Positions 30,101 through 39,710 of a stretch of DNA of 64,000 nucleotides are shown here, piece after piece. The first letter of the stretch is position 1. Each line of letters begins with the position of its first letter. Made by a program: the position numbers and the translations under genes. The notes under the pieces were generated by a model that searched no databases, was not told the origin of the DNA, and saw only the letters and a list, made by a program, of their open reading frames with translations. The DNA is taken from contig CM082584.2 of assembly GCA_040954595.2 (NCBI GenBank), positions 6,510,001 to 6,574,000 on the forward strand. Direction: 5' to 3'. Source of the stretch: Balanoglossus misakiensis (lineage: Eukaryota; Hemichordata).

Positions 30101-33100
30101 TTATTCTGCCAAATTAATACACAGTAGTACAATCAAAACTATATGTACAGACGAAAACCAATGCTGTGAATGATGAGGTGACAATGATGGCTACAGTGGG
30201 GTTCATCAAAAGCTGAGCTAAACTGTCATCTAAATATACCTGGCACTGCCATACATGTACCTACTAATTCTTGCAAAATGTCAACAGATTCAGAAGCTAG
30301 AGCAGCTGACTGTGACAGAATGACGACAACTGTCCATTTGTGGCCAAATTAAGTCATGCATTCAAATAAGGGCTTTTCGTCATAATGATGAGAGAGTGAT
30401 GTGAGCACCTGGATTTGTCGCCAAATTTTCATCACCTAGTGACAATATATCAAATGTATGCTGGGCACGTACGTAATATCAACATCGTTGTTACTGATGT
30501 TGTTTTTGATCAGAATTTGTACCAATCATGTTTTCCTTTTACACCACGAGGCAGCGAGACTGCTAAGACTGACAGATGATATTGTACATGCTGTGTGACA
30601 GCACATTTCACTGTTCTGATAAAGTCCTGCACAGAAATCCATCACTTTAATAGCATTCTTTAGTGGCATTATTAGTCTGTGTTAGCTAACTTCCGTGTAC
30701 ATGTACGTGTAGTCTAGAAAGTATAACAATCTATTTTCAGGTTCTGTGAACCCAAACACTGGGGTAGATTATACTAGACTTCATTCATTAAAGTGTATAA
30801 TACGAGAAGCCTAGCTATCTGACCATCTTTCACATGGAAATATTTCCATCCATTCATCATACTTTATAACTGCTTCTCTGTTTTTAATGATGGCGTATAT
30901 GTCTTGTACATTTAACTTGTTTTTTTGCAATCTTGTGTGGGTGACAAACTGCAAATGAGTGTAGTTTGATGTCACTTTAATGAAAGGAATTTTTTGTTGA
31001 AAATCATGTTGTCGTAGCAACTGTAACAAACGCCAATTCATTTGTTTTGGTTCTAGCCGAACGTTACCGCGAACCAGGATGTGCTGGTACTACGCAATGT
31101 GACAACTGACCAGAGTGGCAAGTACATCTGCTGGGCCAGTAATGACCTTGGCACAGATTACAGAGAAGCGTGGATCAGAATTTTACCTAGTGAGTTGTCA
31201 AAGTACATTGTACCTTACATGTACATTGTAGTTTAAGATTTGTCCATGCAAGTATACTAGCACGGTTGCCAACCTTGGGGCATTTTGCCAGTGTGTTCCA
31301 GGGGATCTCGGAAACTTAGCCGGTGTTCCTGTTTACCAGGACAGATCTGGAATATTGCCAGCTGTTTTTTTCAGAGTGCATTTTAAACTTGACCAGCTTT
31401 CCCTTTAAGCCGTAATGCAATAATAATAATAATCTCTTCATTTAAAAGTTGTACTTCATCCATAGAAGACTTTCCTTTTTTTCTGCATTATCAGCTGTCG
31501 CACAGGATTCAACTACATTGCCCATGTTAACAAGCACGAAGACGTCAACGAACAACTTTGTTTTCTTCATCATTAGTGCCGTTGCCATAGTCGTGGTTCT
31601 CGCCCTCTTAGGAGTGGTTTTGTGGCATCGATATCGCCACAAAAGGCAAATTCCACCAATTTCACAGCGATGGGTCACTCCGGATCCATCAATTATCCGG
31701 CAGCAGGTATGTGAACCATCATGTGATAATTGTACAAAATGTACAAGTATATAATGCATACATGACTATAGAAATGCACGGAAACTGAATGAAATTGTTA
31801 ACAGAATGATATGAACTGGGATCCAGCCAAAACGATGAAGTTTCAGTCACTCAGGGCATATACATGTATGTTGTAGGTACACACACGTGTTTGCAAGTAT
31901 TTTCTGTATTAGGACTCGATGAACTGCCAGTACAATACAATAAAGTACAATACAATACAATACAGAAAGTTATTTTACGATTGAATTGCAAAGAAAGTGC
32001 AACCACACAGACTCTAACATATTCAGGTACAGAAAACTAGAGGTCTAGGAATATATCCATCTCACTATCATGTTCAGGCTCAGTGCTTCAGTCTCTTATT
32101 GCCTGAGCCTTATAAGTTTTATGCCATCTCCAACTTTACTTTTCAGACGTCAATTGAGTCCAACACATCTGCCGGATCATTGCAACCTCTGATCATTCGA
32201 GGTCAAAGGCTCTCCTCAAAGATCTCATCCATACCGGAACTTGAGATTCCGTATGATGAAAACTGGGAGTTTCCGCGGAACAGGTACAGTTTACTTTATA
32301 TTTTAAAGACAATGATTTTCAAAGAATATGGAAAGCAATGGTTAGTTTTTAATATTTCCATCTGCGAGTACTTTATCAAAAATGCACTTATAGCTAGTTT
32401 CAAGAACTTTTGATAATCATTTCAATATTTGTACCATCTGCGAGTATTTTATCAAAACTGCACTGGCTAGTTTCAAGAAATTTTGATAATCAATTCTGAT
32501 CGATATTTGTACCAGAAAGTGAATAAAAAGATGCTTGGAAGACAGTAATTTAATCAAAGGACCAGTATTAAAAAAAAACATTTTGAAAATTGTAAATTTG
32601 GAACACATTGTAAACGTTGTCAACTCTTTCTGAGTGTGAAAATGGACAGTTTGGACATTATGTTCAGATGTCCTATAAAGAGATTTGCAATAAGCAAATT
32701 GTTGTATTGTTCATCTATTGTTTGAATTTTTTGCAGACTGACGTTGGGGTCGACACTGGGAGAAGGAGCATTTGGTTTGGTTTTAGAAGCGACGGCGATC
32801 GGCATTATGAAGAAAGAAAGCAATACTACCAAGACAACTGTGGCTGTCAAAATGTTAAAAGGTAAAAAAACGTAACTTCTTGAATGCAAGAAAATTGTCC
32901 CATTGACATCCATTAGTCCGAAATAACCACACTAAAGCAATACTAATATGTCTTGGGTAGTTCTTTTTTTAGAAAGATTGCATTAAAATTCACTCCATTA
33001 GCTTTCTGGATTCAATTTTGTGTGGAATAGTTCTGAAAACCAACAAGAAGCTATAGCTACTTACAAAACGTGATTTTTAAGCAAATGAGCCATCCACTGT

Positions 33101-36100
33101 AATGTACGTGTCTCAGTTTCACAAGAGTTTTGGTTGCCACTAGATTTCAGATATTGTAAATTTGAGAAGATCTGAAATTTTTTTGATAACTGTTGATCAT
33201 TTTCTGTGCTTTTCAAGAAAGAATAGTTTGAGCTTAATTGTACAGGTTTTGACTTTTAAAGACTTTTAAAGGGTTGTCATGATATTTTATGAATTGTTGT
33301 GCCATCTGTTTTAATTGTCGCAAATCGACGATACGGCAAAATCTGTGAACTGTACCCTTGAACTCTGTAAATCCATTCTCCTATCCTGAAAACCCAAAAG
33401 TAATGTTACAATATTTCCTGGACTGGTATCATTTTGAGTTTGGATCTTTCCAGCATTGAGTAAAATGTGGTTGTGATATATGCCTGTCTTGATGGCAAAA
33501 GCAGATGGGGATTGATTGTCATGGCAAATGGATATTGATCTGAGCTGAGCTGTCTTCTGTGACAAAATTCTTTCTTTCTGCCATAAAGTAGCTGACAATG
33601 TGACTTGCATTGTACTTCATAACTCTTTCGGCTGCGTTTCATGTCCATTTCATCAGTGACCTCACCTGACCCCCAAGTCATTACATGCATCCCTTTTGTG
33701 TCATTTTGAGAGAAAAATACATGCACTGTACATTTTAACTGGGAAGGAAAACTTAGAGTGGTGGTATTTGCAGCATCAACCCTCCAAACAGGGATTGTTT
33801 TTTTAGTTCTTGCTTGAAAAAAAAACATACTAGGTTTTGCGAACCCGGCCACACCACACACCCCAGTATTCCCTGATACACTGCTGGCTTATTCACAAGA
33901 AGCCAAATTTGCAACCCCATGCTATCGACATTTGACATTGAGGAAGGTAACTGGTAATGATTAAAAGTTTTTAACTTCTACTCATTGTATTCCCCATTAT
34001 CCTAATTTCCCTATAAATTGGCATATCAGTTCTGTCATTTTTTTGTCATTAAAAATTAATTGAAATGGGAGGTTATTGAATGCACAGAAACTATCAAAAG
34101 CTGAAAAAAACTATGTTCGCATATCTACATTGGGGACTTGTCTCGACTAGAATGGACCTAAAGGGTATAATGACTCATCGATTTGCCAAGTCATTTTATC
34201 CATCGAAAGTGCAAATGATGTCTTCCATATTACAGCTGGTGTATTGGTTATATTAACATGAACCGTCACGTTATCATTAAATGTGACAAGGAGATTATTC
34301 CAATTAACACCTGGGACAGACTTATAAGTGTACTTGAGACCAAGCTAATTAGAGTTACTAACGCATTCTATTCTAATTCCATTCTGTTCCAGCTGATGGT
34401 ACGGAGAGGGAGTTGAACGACCTCATCTCGGAGATGGAGATGATGAAACAGATAGGGAAACACATCAATATTATCAATCTACTGGGCTGTTGTACCCAGG
34501 ATGGTAAGTGTCATGTGGGCTTGTGTTCCCAGGTGGTGCTGGTGTTCCCAGGTGGTGTTGTCAAAGGTTTTCATGGAGTATAATTGAAAGGGACAGTGTC
34601 TTTAATTTCTGATGGTTGTATATTCAAAGTTTTGCTCTGTGTAGACAACTATAGTTTCTCGTTTAACTTGCTAAAGCTTATCAACAAAGTATGTATATTT
34701 TGAGAGTGCAATATTATTGTTGAAATTTGAATTTGAGTCTGTAATAAACAATTGTCAACAATAACATTGCTGGTTATATATCATTATGTAGGCCATATGA
34801 TGACAAGCTCAATAATACTGGTAAATCACTGAGTATCATATATTCAAAGACGGACGTTTGTATATTTTCTTGAAAATTGTTATCAACAAACAAAACGATT
34901 ACAGTAATTTTGTTTTCGAGTGGAAATTGGTCCCTGAAGACATTTTGAGTGTAGGTCAGGCTTGCCAAGGTTCTCATGAAGAGAAACAAACAACTTAACT
35001 GTAGTGATGATCCAGTAGGACGGCTTCAGCTAATTTCGCTGATTTTCCATATTTTTGAAAGAAAATTGTCTCAAGCTTTGAAATTAGCCTGTTCGTTTCT
35101 TTCTCTCTTTCGATCTTGCAAATTTTTCACAAGAAATTCTCTGCATACTTCGAATTTCAATGTTTGTTAACTTACTTCTTTTCATAATTTCTTTCTCTTT
35201 TCCAACCCACAGGTCCTCTCCTAGTGATTGTGGAATATGCACCTCACGGTAACCTACGCGAATTTCTGCGATCTCGCCGACCGCAGAACCTGGAGTACGA
35301 AAATGCCGAATTACTGCCAAAAACAGAGATCTTATCAAATAAAGACTTAGTGTCATTTGCATATCAAATAGCCAGGGGAATGGCCTTTCTGTCGGTCAAC
35401 AAGGTAAGTGTTTGCTGTTTGCGCATATTTTTTTTGCAAGAAAATAAATTTAAGGGTTGGCTGACAACCGAGTTGATGTCACTATGAAATCATGATGCAA
35501 TCCAAATAAGTTACATCACTTATTAATCAGTTTCTTTTTTTACAGTGCGTTCACAGAGACTTGGCTGCCAGAAATGTGCTGGTTGGCACGGATTACGTCA
35601 TGAAAATTGCAGATTTCGGTCTTGCAAGAGATGTGCATTATATAGATTATTATAGGAAAAATACCAATGTAAGTGTTGAGAAAGTTTCGTGTTGGTACAA
35701 TTTGTTCATGAATTGTGTGCTTTGTAAACTCTAAAATTGTTTGTTGATGTGAATTTTTGTTAATTGGACGTTAGCTTGTAGTACGTACTAGTCCATGGAA
35801 ATTTCAGTGACTCCAGTAGTTCCCAGTGGATTTTTCACCAGAGAAAGAAATATTTAAATAATTCTTTAAAGACAGTGACAATATTTTTCTTACGCTTTCT
35901 TAACTCTTTCTTAACCAATACACTATTCTCCCCCCCCCCCCCCCCCTGTTTCGCCATTGTTCAGGGTCAAGTACCAGTCAAATGGATGTCGCCCGAAGCC
36001 CTGTTTGACAGGATCTATACGATACAGAGTGACGTGTGGTCGTTCGGAATTCTTCTCTGGGAAATCATGACATTGGGCGGTTCACCGTATCCAAGTCTTC

Positions 36101-37667
36101 CAGTGGAAATGCTCTTTGATTTTCTCAAGGCCGGAAAGAGGATGGAACAGCCACATAGCTGTTCAAATGAAGTGTAAGTGATATTGGACTATACGTATGG
36201 AGGGGCAGGGGATTTGGGAGGGAGGGAGGGGGGCAAGAGGTTGTAATAGCCGCATGGCTGTTGAACTGAAGTGTAAGTGTCAGGTTATTATATGTATGCA
36301 AGGGCAGTGGGTTTGAGAGAGAGAGAGAGAGAGAGAAAAAAAAAATCTAAAGAATTTGTGTGATTGGTGCAGTGAAATTCCAGACAATCAATAAAATTGA
36401 TGATGTCTGTAAGTTCTGATAGGTTTAGTATCGTAAAATGATATTGAAGTATTTCTTGGAAAATGAGAGTTCTCCTTTCACCAGTTTGCAATGAAGTCAG
36501 TCTCTGTGAAGGTGTTCCTTTTTGATTGGTTTGTCATTCTTTAATTACAAGGTCATAATTTAGGTGATGGCTTGAGCGTAATAAAAAATGTTGAAGTGTT
36601 CATAGGAAATGGAATTTCTCCTTTCAGTTGGTTGAAAGTGGAGGTAATTTCAGTGAAAGTGTTGTTTTTGATGGGCTGTTAGTAACCTAGGTTACGAGGT
36701 CAAAAGTCATTGATCAAGTGATAGGCATGATTTTCTGAGATCGATTTCTGTCTTAAAATAAACACCTCCGTCCATCAACATTGTAGGTACACGTATCTTC
36801 TAATAGCATGCCAAAAGAATAATATTCTTTATTAAGTGCATGTGCAAGCAAATTTAGTAAATCTTTTCTCTGTGTATTCTCATGCACTTATTGTCTGAAA
36901 GTTGATAATTTTTACAAATTTTCTCCATTAAAGATACTCGATGATGCGAGAGTGTTGGAGGACGTCACCAAACCAAAGACCAAACTTCAACCAGCTTGTG
37001 CAAACCCTGGATGGTCTCCTGACCCAGTCCAGTATTCAGGTAAAAATGAAGTTGATGTAGAGCATTAATTCACTCACTATATTTTTGGTACAGTATGTTT
37101 TATTATCCCTTTGTTCCAGCTATACCTTTTGAATCGGCTCGTACTGAAATGAAAAAATAAATAAAAATAATATGACTATTGATGAATATGATTGCCATTC
37201 AAAAAAAGTTTTGATTGCTGTGAAAATTATGCATGTGGAGATTGTATCCAAAATGACCTGTGCTGTTTTTTCTCAACAAAACTGGCTTCCGTTGGATGCT
37301 AGCTGATCTGCAGACAAGTTGAAAAACTTACCAGAACCCTTTTGTTGGATCGAAGATGATATCCGAACGCCCTAACCTTTTGAGTTCCATAAAATATACG
37401 ATTGTGTTTAATGGCTGTCACCCAGCTGCTGGGTTGACTTAGGTCGCAATATGGCGGCGATCATAAAATGTGTGTGACTGTATTCCTTGATTCTTGCAGG
37501 ACTATCTGTCGCTGGATGCTATTGGTGATGGACCGGAGGTCATGGTTGACTGTGACACCAGCAGAGTTGAAAGTACAGATAGTGAGAGTCAGAATAATTC
37601 AAGTAGTCGTGGCAGTTCGTACTTTGGAGAACGGCCAAGGACGAGGCTCAAAGAATTGTCCGTCTGA
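3050..37667 (+). CDS. FGFR: Fibroblast growth factor receptor (receptor tyrosine kinase), 15 coding exons
   Basis: Cell-surface receptor for FGF ligands with heparan sulphate; by family knowledge it dimerises, autophosphorylates and signals through Ras-MAPK and PLC-gamma. Joined exons: 3050-3137, 4898-5169, 15382-15511, 15830-16005, 18316-18408, 31057-31189, 31495-31706, 32147-32283, 32737-32861, 34393-34503, 35213-35403, 35546-35668, 35965-36173, 36934-37039, 37500-37667. All introns are GT-AG and the phases agree, giving 2274 nt, 757 residues. Visible: signal peptide (1-19), acidic stretch (40-61), Ig II (Cys92/Trp104/Cys143), Ig III (Cys190/Trp203/Cys278), membrane helix (about 319-341), P-loop GEGAFG (422-427), Lys452, Glu469, valine gatekeeper 499, HRDLAARN with Asp561, DFG Asp579, activation tyrosines 591-592, and a C-terminal YLSL at Tyr704 like the PLC-gamma site. 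Ig I is missing. The P-loop cysteine of vertebrate FGFR1 is alanine here. Kinase exon borders appear to match vertebrate FGFRs. It could be one of several paralogues. Confidence 0.95.
4570..4861. repeat. Imperfect direct duplication rich in CCAAT boxes
   Basis: Two related copies (about 4570-4694 and 4722-4861) share, in order, catgatatcccc, gattggtc, ccaatcagtgcccattg and accaatcactgat. The second copy carries an extra perfect palindrome at 4760-4778 (cagtaaccaatggttactg). The copies sit just upstream of exon 2. The repeated CCAAT/ATTGG motifs could bind NF-Y, but no function is shown by the sequence. Confidence 0.6.
4898..5169 (+). CDS. FGFR: FGFR exon 2: acidic segment and first half of Ig II
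   Basis: The acceptor ends at 4897 (tttctagtttcag) and the donor gtgggt is at 5170; it enters in phase 1 and leaves in phase 0. It encodes residues 30-120: an acidic stretch with Glu-Glu-Glu and Asp-Asp in the place of the FGFR acid box, then the W...KMER segment and the Ig II strand with Cys92 and Trp104. No exon between this and exon 1 looks like Ig I. Confidence 0.9.
5241..5340. mobile_element. MITE, TACTGT-type inverted repeats, copy A
   Basis: A 100-bp element whose ends are inverted repeats: the left reads tactgttaaacgggaaattt and the right ends cgaacatttcccgttttaca then gta. It has no coding capacity. Two longer relatives with the same ends lie at 14216-14393 and 23405-23618. The terminal TA at each end is compatible with insertion at TA, but the exact duplication cannot be fixed from one allele. 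Confidence 0.75.
11200..11331 (+). promoter_or_regulatory. Cluster of CCAAT motifs in intron 2
   Basis: CCAAT motifs occur at 11213, 11256, 11296 and 11327 in similar contexts (agccaatca, tagccaatcag, gggccaatca, cagccaatca), and an inverted ATTGG lies at 11200. Spacings are 43, 40 and 31 bp. Another tagccaatcag is at about 11539. This could be an NF-Y-type regulatory cluster or a decayed minisatellite; the sequence does not decide. Confidence 0.35.
14216..14393. mobile_element. MITE, TACTGT-type inverted repeats, copy B
   Basis: A 178-bp copy. It begins tactgtaaaacggtttattt, ends aataacctgttttacagta, and has ccgcgatatcaaaagagg inside the left arm, as in copy C. It is diverged from copy C, so it is an older or different subfamily insertion. 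It has no coding capacity. Confidence 0.7.
15382..15511 (+). CDS. FGFR: FGFR exon 3: second half of Ig II
   Basis: The acceptor ends at 15381 (actcttgcag) and the donor gtaagg is at 15512; phase 0 in, phase 1 out. It encodes residues 121-163 and includes the Ig signature SDSGHYMC with Cys143, followed by NRYG, the equivalent of NEYG in vertebrate FGFRs. The exon ends at the Ig II/Ig III linker, where vertebrate genes also have a phase 1 intron. Confidence 0.93.
15830..16005 (+). CDS. FGFR: FGFR exon 4: first half of Ig III
   Basis: The acceptor ends at 15829 (cttgtttccag) and the donor gtatta is at 16006; phase 1 in, phase 0 out. It encodes residues 164-222: the linker [13 protein letters not shown] with Cys190, and the core MQWF with Trp203. 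It ends EEVLK, the counterpart of vertebrate QILK, where the alternatively used Ig III exons begin. Confidence 0.92.
16073..17036. mobile_element. Foldback element, interrupted by a second transposon
   Basis: The outer arms are inverted repeats: the left starts ttaaagggacaaagtctctc (16074 on) and the right ends gagactctgtccctttaa (to about 17035). The left arm continues after 16722 with ttgatacaagac, gttcgaccacacacaa and attcattttggc-type sequence, all mirrored on the right around about 16860. Removing 16117-16722 restores a continuous left arm matching the right arm. This is a long-hairpin MITE of about 360 bp before interruption, lying in FGFR intron 4. Confidence 0.75.
16117..16720. mobile_element. 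GC-rich 604-bp MITE nested in the foldback element
   Basis: Terminal inverted repeats begin ccgtagttgcccgggtaaga on the left; the right end reads tcttacccggacaactacgg. It is flanked by TA on both sides (16115-16116 and 16721-16722), and the right arm of the host element shows the unfilled site with a single TA, so the target duplication is TA as in Tc1/mariner-type elements. Inside are G-runs, including 15 or more at about 16612, and two related segments with ggggggctttag.ccggat.tggcctcga. I see no transposase. Confidence 0.8.
18316..18408 (+). CDS. FGFR: FGFR exon 5: 93-nt cassette inside Ig III
   Basis: The acceptor ends at 18315 (tgtttgtttgcag) and the donor gtaagt is at 18409. The exon is 93 nt, phase 0 at both ends, so inclusion or skipping keeps the frame. 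It encodes residues 223-253 with three tryptophan/asparagine-rich positions (Asn-Trp-Thr is an N-glycosylation sequon) and two cysteines (235, 250). It has no counterpart in vertebrate FGFRs, where exon 4 would join directly to exon 6. It resembles the extra segment of the sea urchin Ig3L form as I recall it. Good splice sites and an open frame support it as real. Confidence 0.75.
18496..18760. repeat. Palindrome-rich minisatellite
   Basis: Degenerate tandem copies start with attctatag at 18496, 18550, 18603 and 18646, so the period shrinks from 54 to about 43 bp. The core is built of overlapping palindromes (ctatagatatctatag, agaattct), with linkers such as tttttatggaagttacaaat. Further degenerate tctatagaattct copies continue to about 18755. 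Confidence 0.75.
23405..23618. mobile_element. MITE, TACTGT-type inverted repeats, copy C
   Basis: A 214-bp copy. It begins tactgtaaaacgggaaattt and ends aaatttcccgttttacggta. Nearly 20 terminal bases pair, and further complementary blocks lie inside (ttcgcgataa, tctcgcgaag). It is the longest and best-preserved of the three copies in this gene. Confidence 0.78.
31057..31189 (+). CDS. FGFR: FGFR exon 6: C-terminal half of Ig III
   Basis: The acceptor ends at 31056 (tttggttctag) and the donor gtgagt is at 31190; phase 0 in, phase 1 out. It encodes residues 254-297, including [17 protein letters not shown] with Cys278, closely following the vertebrate LHLRNVS...GEYTC pattern. Two sequons (Asn255, Asn267) are visible. 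Confidence 0.93.
31495..31706 (+). CDS. FGFR: FGFR exon 7: stalk, membrane helix, start of juxtamembrane
   Basis: The acceptor ends at 31494 (ctgcattatcag) and the donor gtatgt is at 31707; phase 1 in, phase 0 out. It encodes residues 298-368: a Thr/Ser-rich stalk, an uninterrupted hydrophobic helix (about 319-341), then the basic stop-transfer HRYRHKR. The exon ends Arg-Gln-Gln, the place where vertebrate FGFRs alternatively add the FRS2-contacting Val-Thr pair. Val-Thr is not encoded here. Confidence 0.92.
31931..31968. repeat. (ACAAT)n microsatellite
   Basis: A short run of acaat/tacaa units in intron 7 (acaatacaataaagtacaat and on). Such pentamers sometimes mark the 3' tail of decayed L2/CR1-type retroposons, but no retroposon body is visible next to it. 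Confidence 0.6.
32147..32283 (+). CDS. FGFR: FGFR exon 8: juxtamembrane segment
   Basis: The acceptor ends at 32146 (acttttcag) and the donor gtacag is at 32284; phase 0 in, phase 2 out. It encodes residues 369-413. The segment RLSSK...[16 protein letters not shown] matches the vertebrate RLSSS...EYELPEDPRWELPRDR lead into the kinase. Confidence 0.92.
32352..32515. repeat. Two-copy tandem repeat in intron 8
   Basis: Two copies of a segment of about 73 bp (starting about 32352 and 32425) share ccatctgcgagta, ttttatcaaaa, tgcac and tagtttcaagaa then ttttgataatcat. They differ at several positions, so the duplication is not very recent. Confidence 0.7.
32737..32861 (+). CDS. FGFR: FGFR exon 9: kinase P-loop and catalytic lysine
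   Basis: The acceptor ends at 32736 (ttttttgcag) and the donor gtaaaa is at 32862; phase 2 in, phase 1 out. It encodes residues 414-455: GEGAFGLV (422-429) and AVKML with Lys452. Ala425 replaces the P-loop cysteine found at this position in vertebrate FGFRs. Confidence 0.95.
34393..34503 (+). CDS. FGFR: FGFR exon 10: kinase helix C
   Basis: The acceptor ends at 34392 (ctgttccag) and the donor gtaagt is at 34504; phase 1 in, phase 1 out. It encodes residues 456-492, with LISEMEMMK (Glu469 is the helix C glutamate) and [13 protein letters not shown]. It is nearly identical to vertebrate FGFRs in these blocks. Confidence 0.95.
34515..34555. repeat. Short tandem repeat after exon 10
   Basis: The motif gtgttcccaggtggtg is present twice, about 19 bp apart, just downstream of the exon 10 donor. 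Each copy contains cccag followed by gt, so it resembles acceptor-plus-donor sequence, but no exon is implied. Confidence 0.6.
34708..34777. repeat. Short foldback repeat, family member 2
   Basis: Arms gcaatattattgttga and tcaacaataacattgc pair around a short centre. It shares the end cattgctggttatat with the element at 1853-1925. It lies in intron 10. Confidence 0.5.
35213..35403 (+). CDS. FGFR: FGFR exon 11: hinge and kinase insert
   Basis: The acceptor ends at 35212 (tttccaacccacag) and the donor gtaagt is at 35404; phase 1 in, phase 0 out. It encodes residues 493-556: LLVIVEYA with gatekeeper Val499, [12 protein letters not shown], a short kinase insert, then [14 protein letters not shown]. 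The kinase insert lacks the paired tyrosine context of vertebrate FGFR1; only one tyrosine (Glu-Tyr-Glu) remains. Confidence 0.95.
35546..35668 (+). CDS. FGFR: FGFR exon 12: catalytic loop and activation loop
   Basis: The acceptor ends at 35545 (tttctttttttacag) and the donor gtaagt is at 35669; phase 0 at both ends. It encodes residues 557-597: [10 protein letters not shown] with Asp561, [10 protein letters not shown] with Asp579, and the tandem activation tyrosines 591-592 (IDYYRK). All active-kinase residues are present. Confidence 0.96.
35965..36173 (+). CDS. FGFR: FGFR exon 13: kinase C-lobe, APE region
   Basis: The acceptor ends at 35964 (cgccattgttcag), after a poly-C run at 35930-35946, and the donor gtaagt is at 36174; phase 0 in, phase 2 out. 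It encodes residues 598-666: [39 protein letters not shown]. The usual APE alanine is serine (SPE). A diverged copy of the exon end and donor lies 99 bp downstream. Confidence 0.95.
36150..36320 (+). repeat. Local duplication of exon 13 end and splice donor
   Basis: The end of exon 13 (ccacatagctgttcaaatga then agtgtaagtg) recurs in diverged form at about 36249-36280 (ccgcatggctgttgaactga then agtgtaagtg), and similarity continues into the intron (tatgtatg, aggggcag.g.atttg). The offset is exactly 99 bp, so a second intact donor (gt at 36273) follows the first at 36174. Reading past the first donor meets a stop at once, so use of the second would truncate the kinase. Confidence 0.7.
36314..36350. 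repeat. (GA)n microsatellite plus A-run
   Basis: A run of about 11 ga units followed by ten or so A bases in intron 13. No other structure is seen. Confidence 0.85.
36934..37039 (+). CDS. FGFR: FGFR exon 14: last kinase helices
   Basis: The acceptor ends at 36933 (ctccattaaag) and the donor gtaaaa is at 37040; phase 2 in, phase 0 out. It encodes residues 667-702, with MMRECW and RPNFNQLV (Arg conserved in kinase subdomain XI). Confidence 0.94.
37500..37667 (+). CDS. FGFR: FGFR exon 15: C-terminal tail and stop
   Basis: The acceptor ends at 37499 (cttgattcttgcag); the stop TGA is at 37665-37667. It encodes residues 703-757. It opens Asp-Tyr-Leu-Ser-Leu, matching the vertebrate EYLDL phosphotyrosine that recruits PLC-gamma, and continues Ser/Asp/Glu-rich to a basic end ([11 protein letters not shown]). 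The last three residues, Ser-Val preceded by Leu, could be a weak PDZ-like end, which is speculative. Confidence 0.9.
   Translation, partial: DYLSLDAIGDGPEVMVDCDTSRVESTDSESQNNSSSRGSSYFGERPRTRLKELSV

Positions 37668-39710
<2,043 letters not shown>

Larger units (their letters stand above)
18409..31056 (+). other. FGFR intron 5 (12.6 kb)
   Basis: The longest intron of the gene. I searched it for a second Ig III C-terminal exon (IIIb/IIIc type, with a YxC signature before a donor) and found none. It contains the palindrome-rich minisatellite at 18496-18760 and a MITE at 23405-23618. The rest is ordinary AT-rich intronic DNA with a short foldback near 30711-30781 (gtctagaaagtataacaatc mirrored by gattatactagac). 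Confidence 0.7.

Noticed and set aside
18409-31056. Second Ig III exon (IIIb/IIIc pair)
   Set aside because: No open stretch with a YxC signature and suitable acceptor and donor was found in the 12.6-kb intron.
31442-31759. 105-codon minus-strand frame
   Set aside because: It is the antisense of FGFR exon 7 and its flanks.
33406-33861. 151-codon minus-strand frame in FGFR intron 9
   Set aside because: Antisense inside an intron, no motif, overlapping another frame; likely chance.
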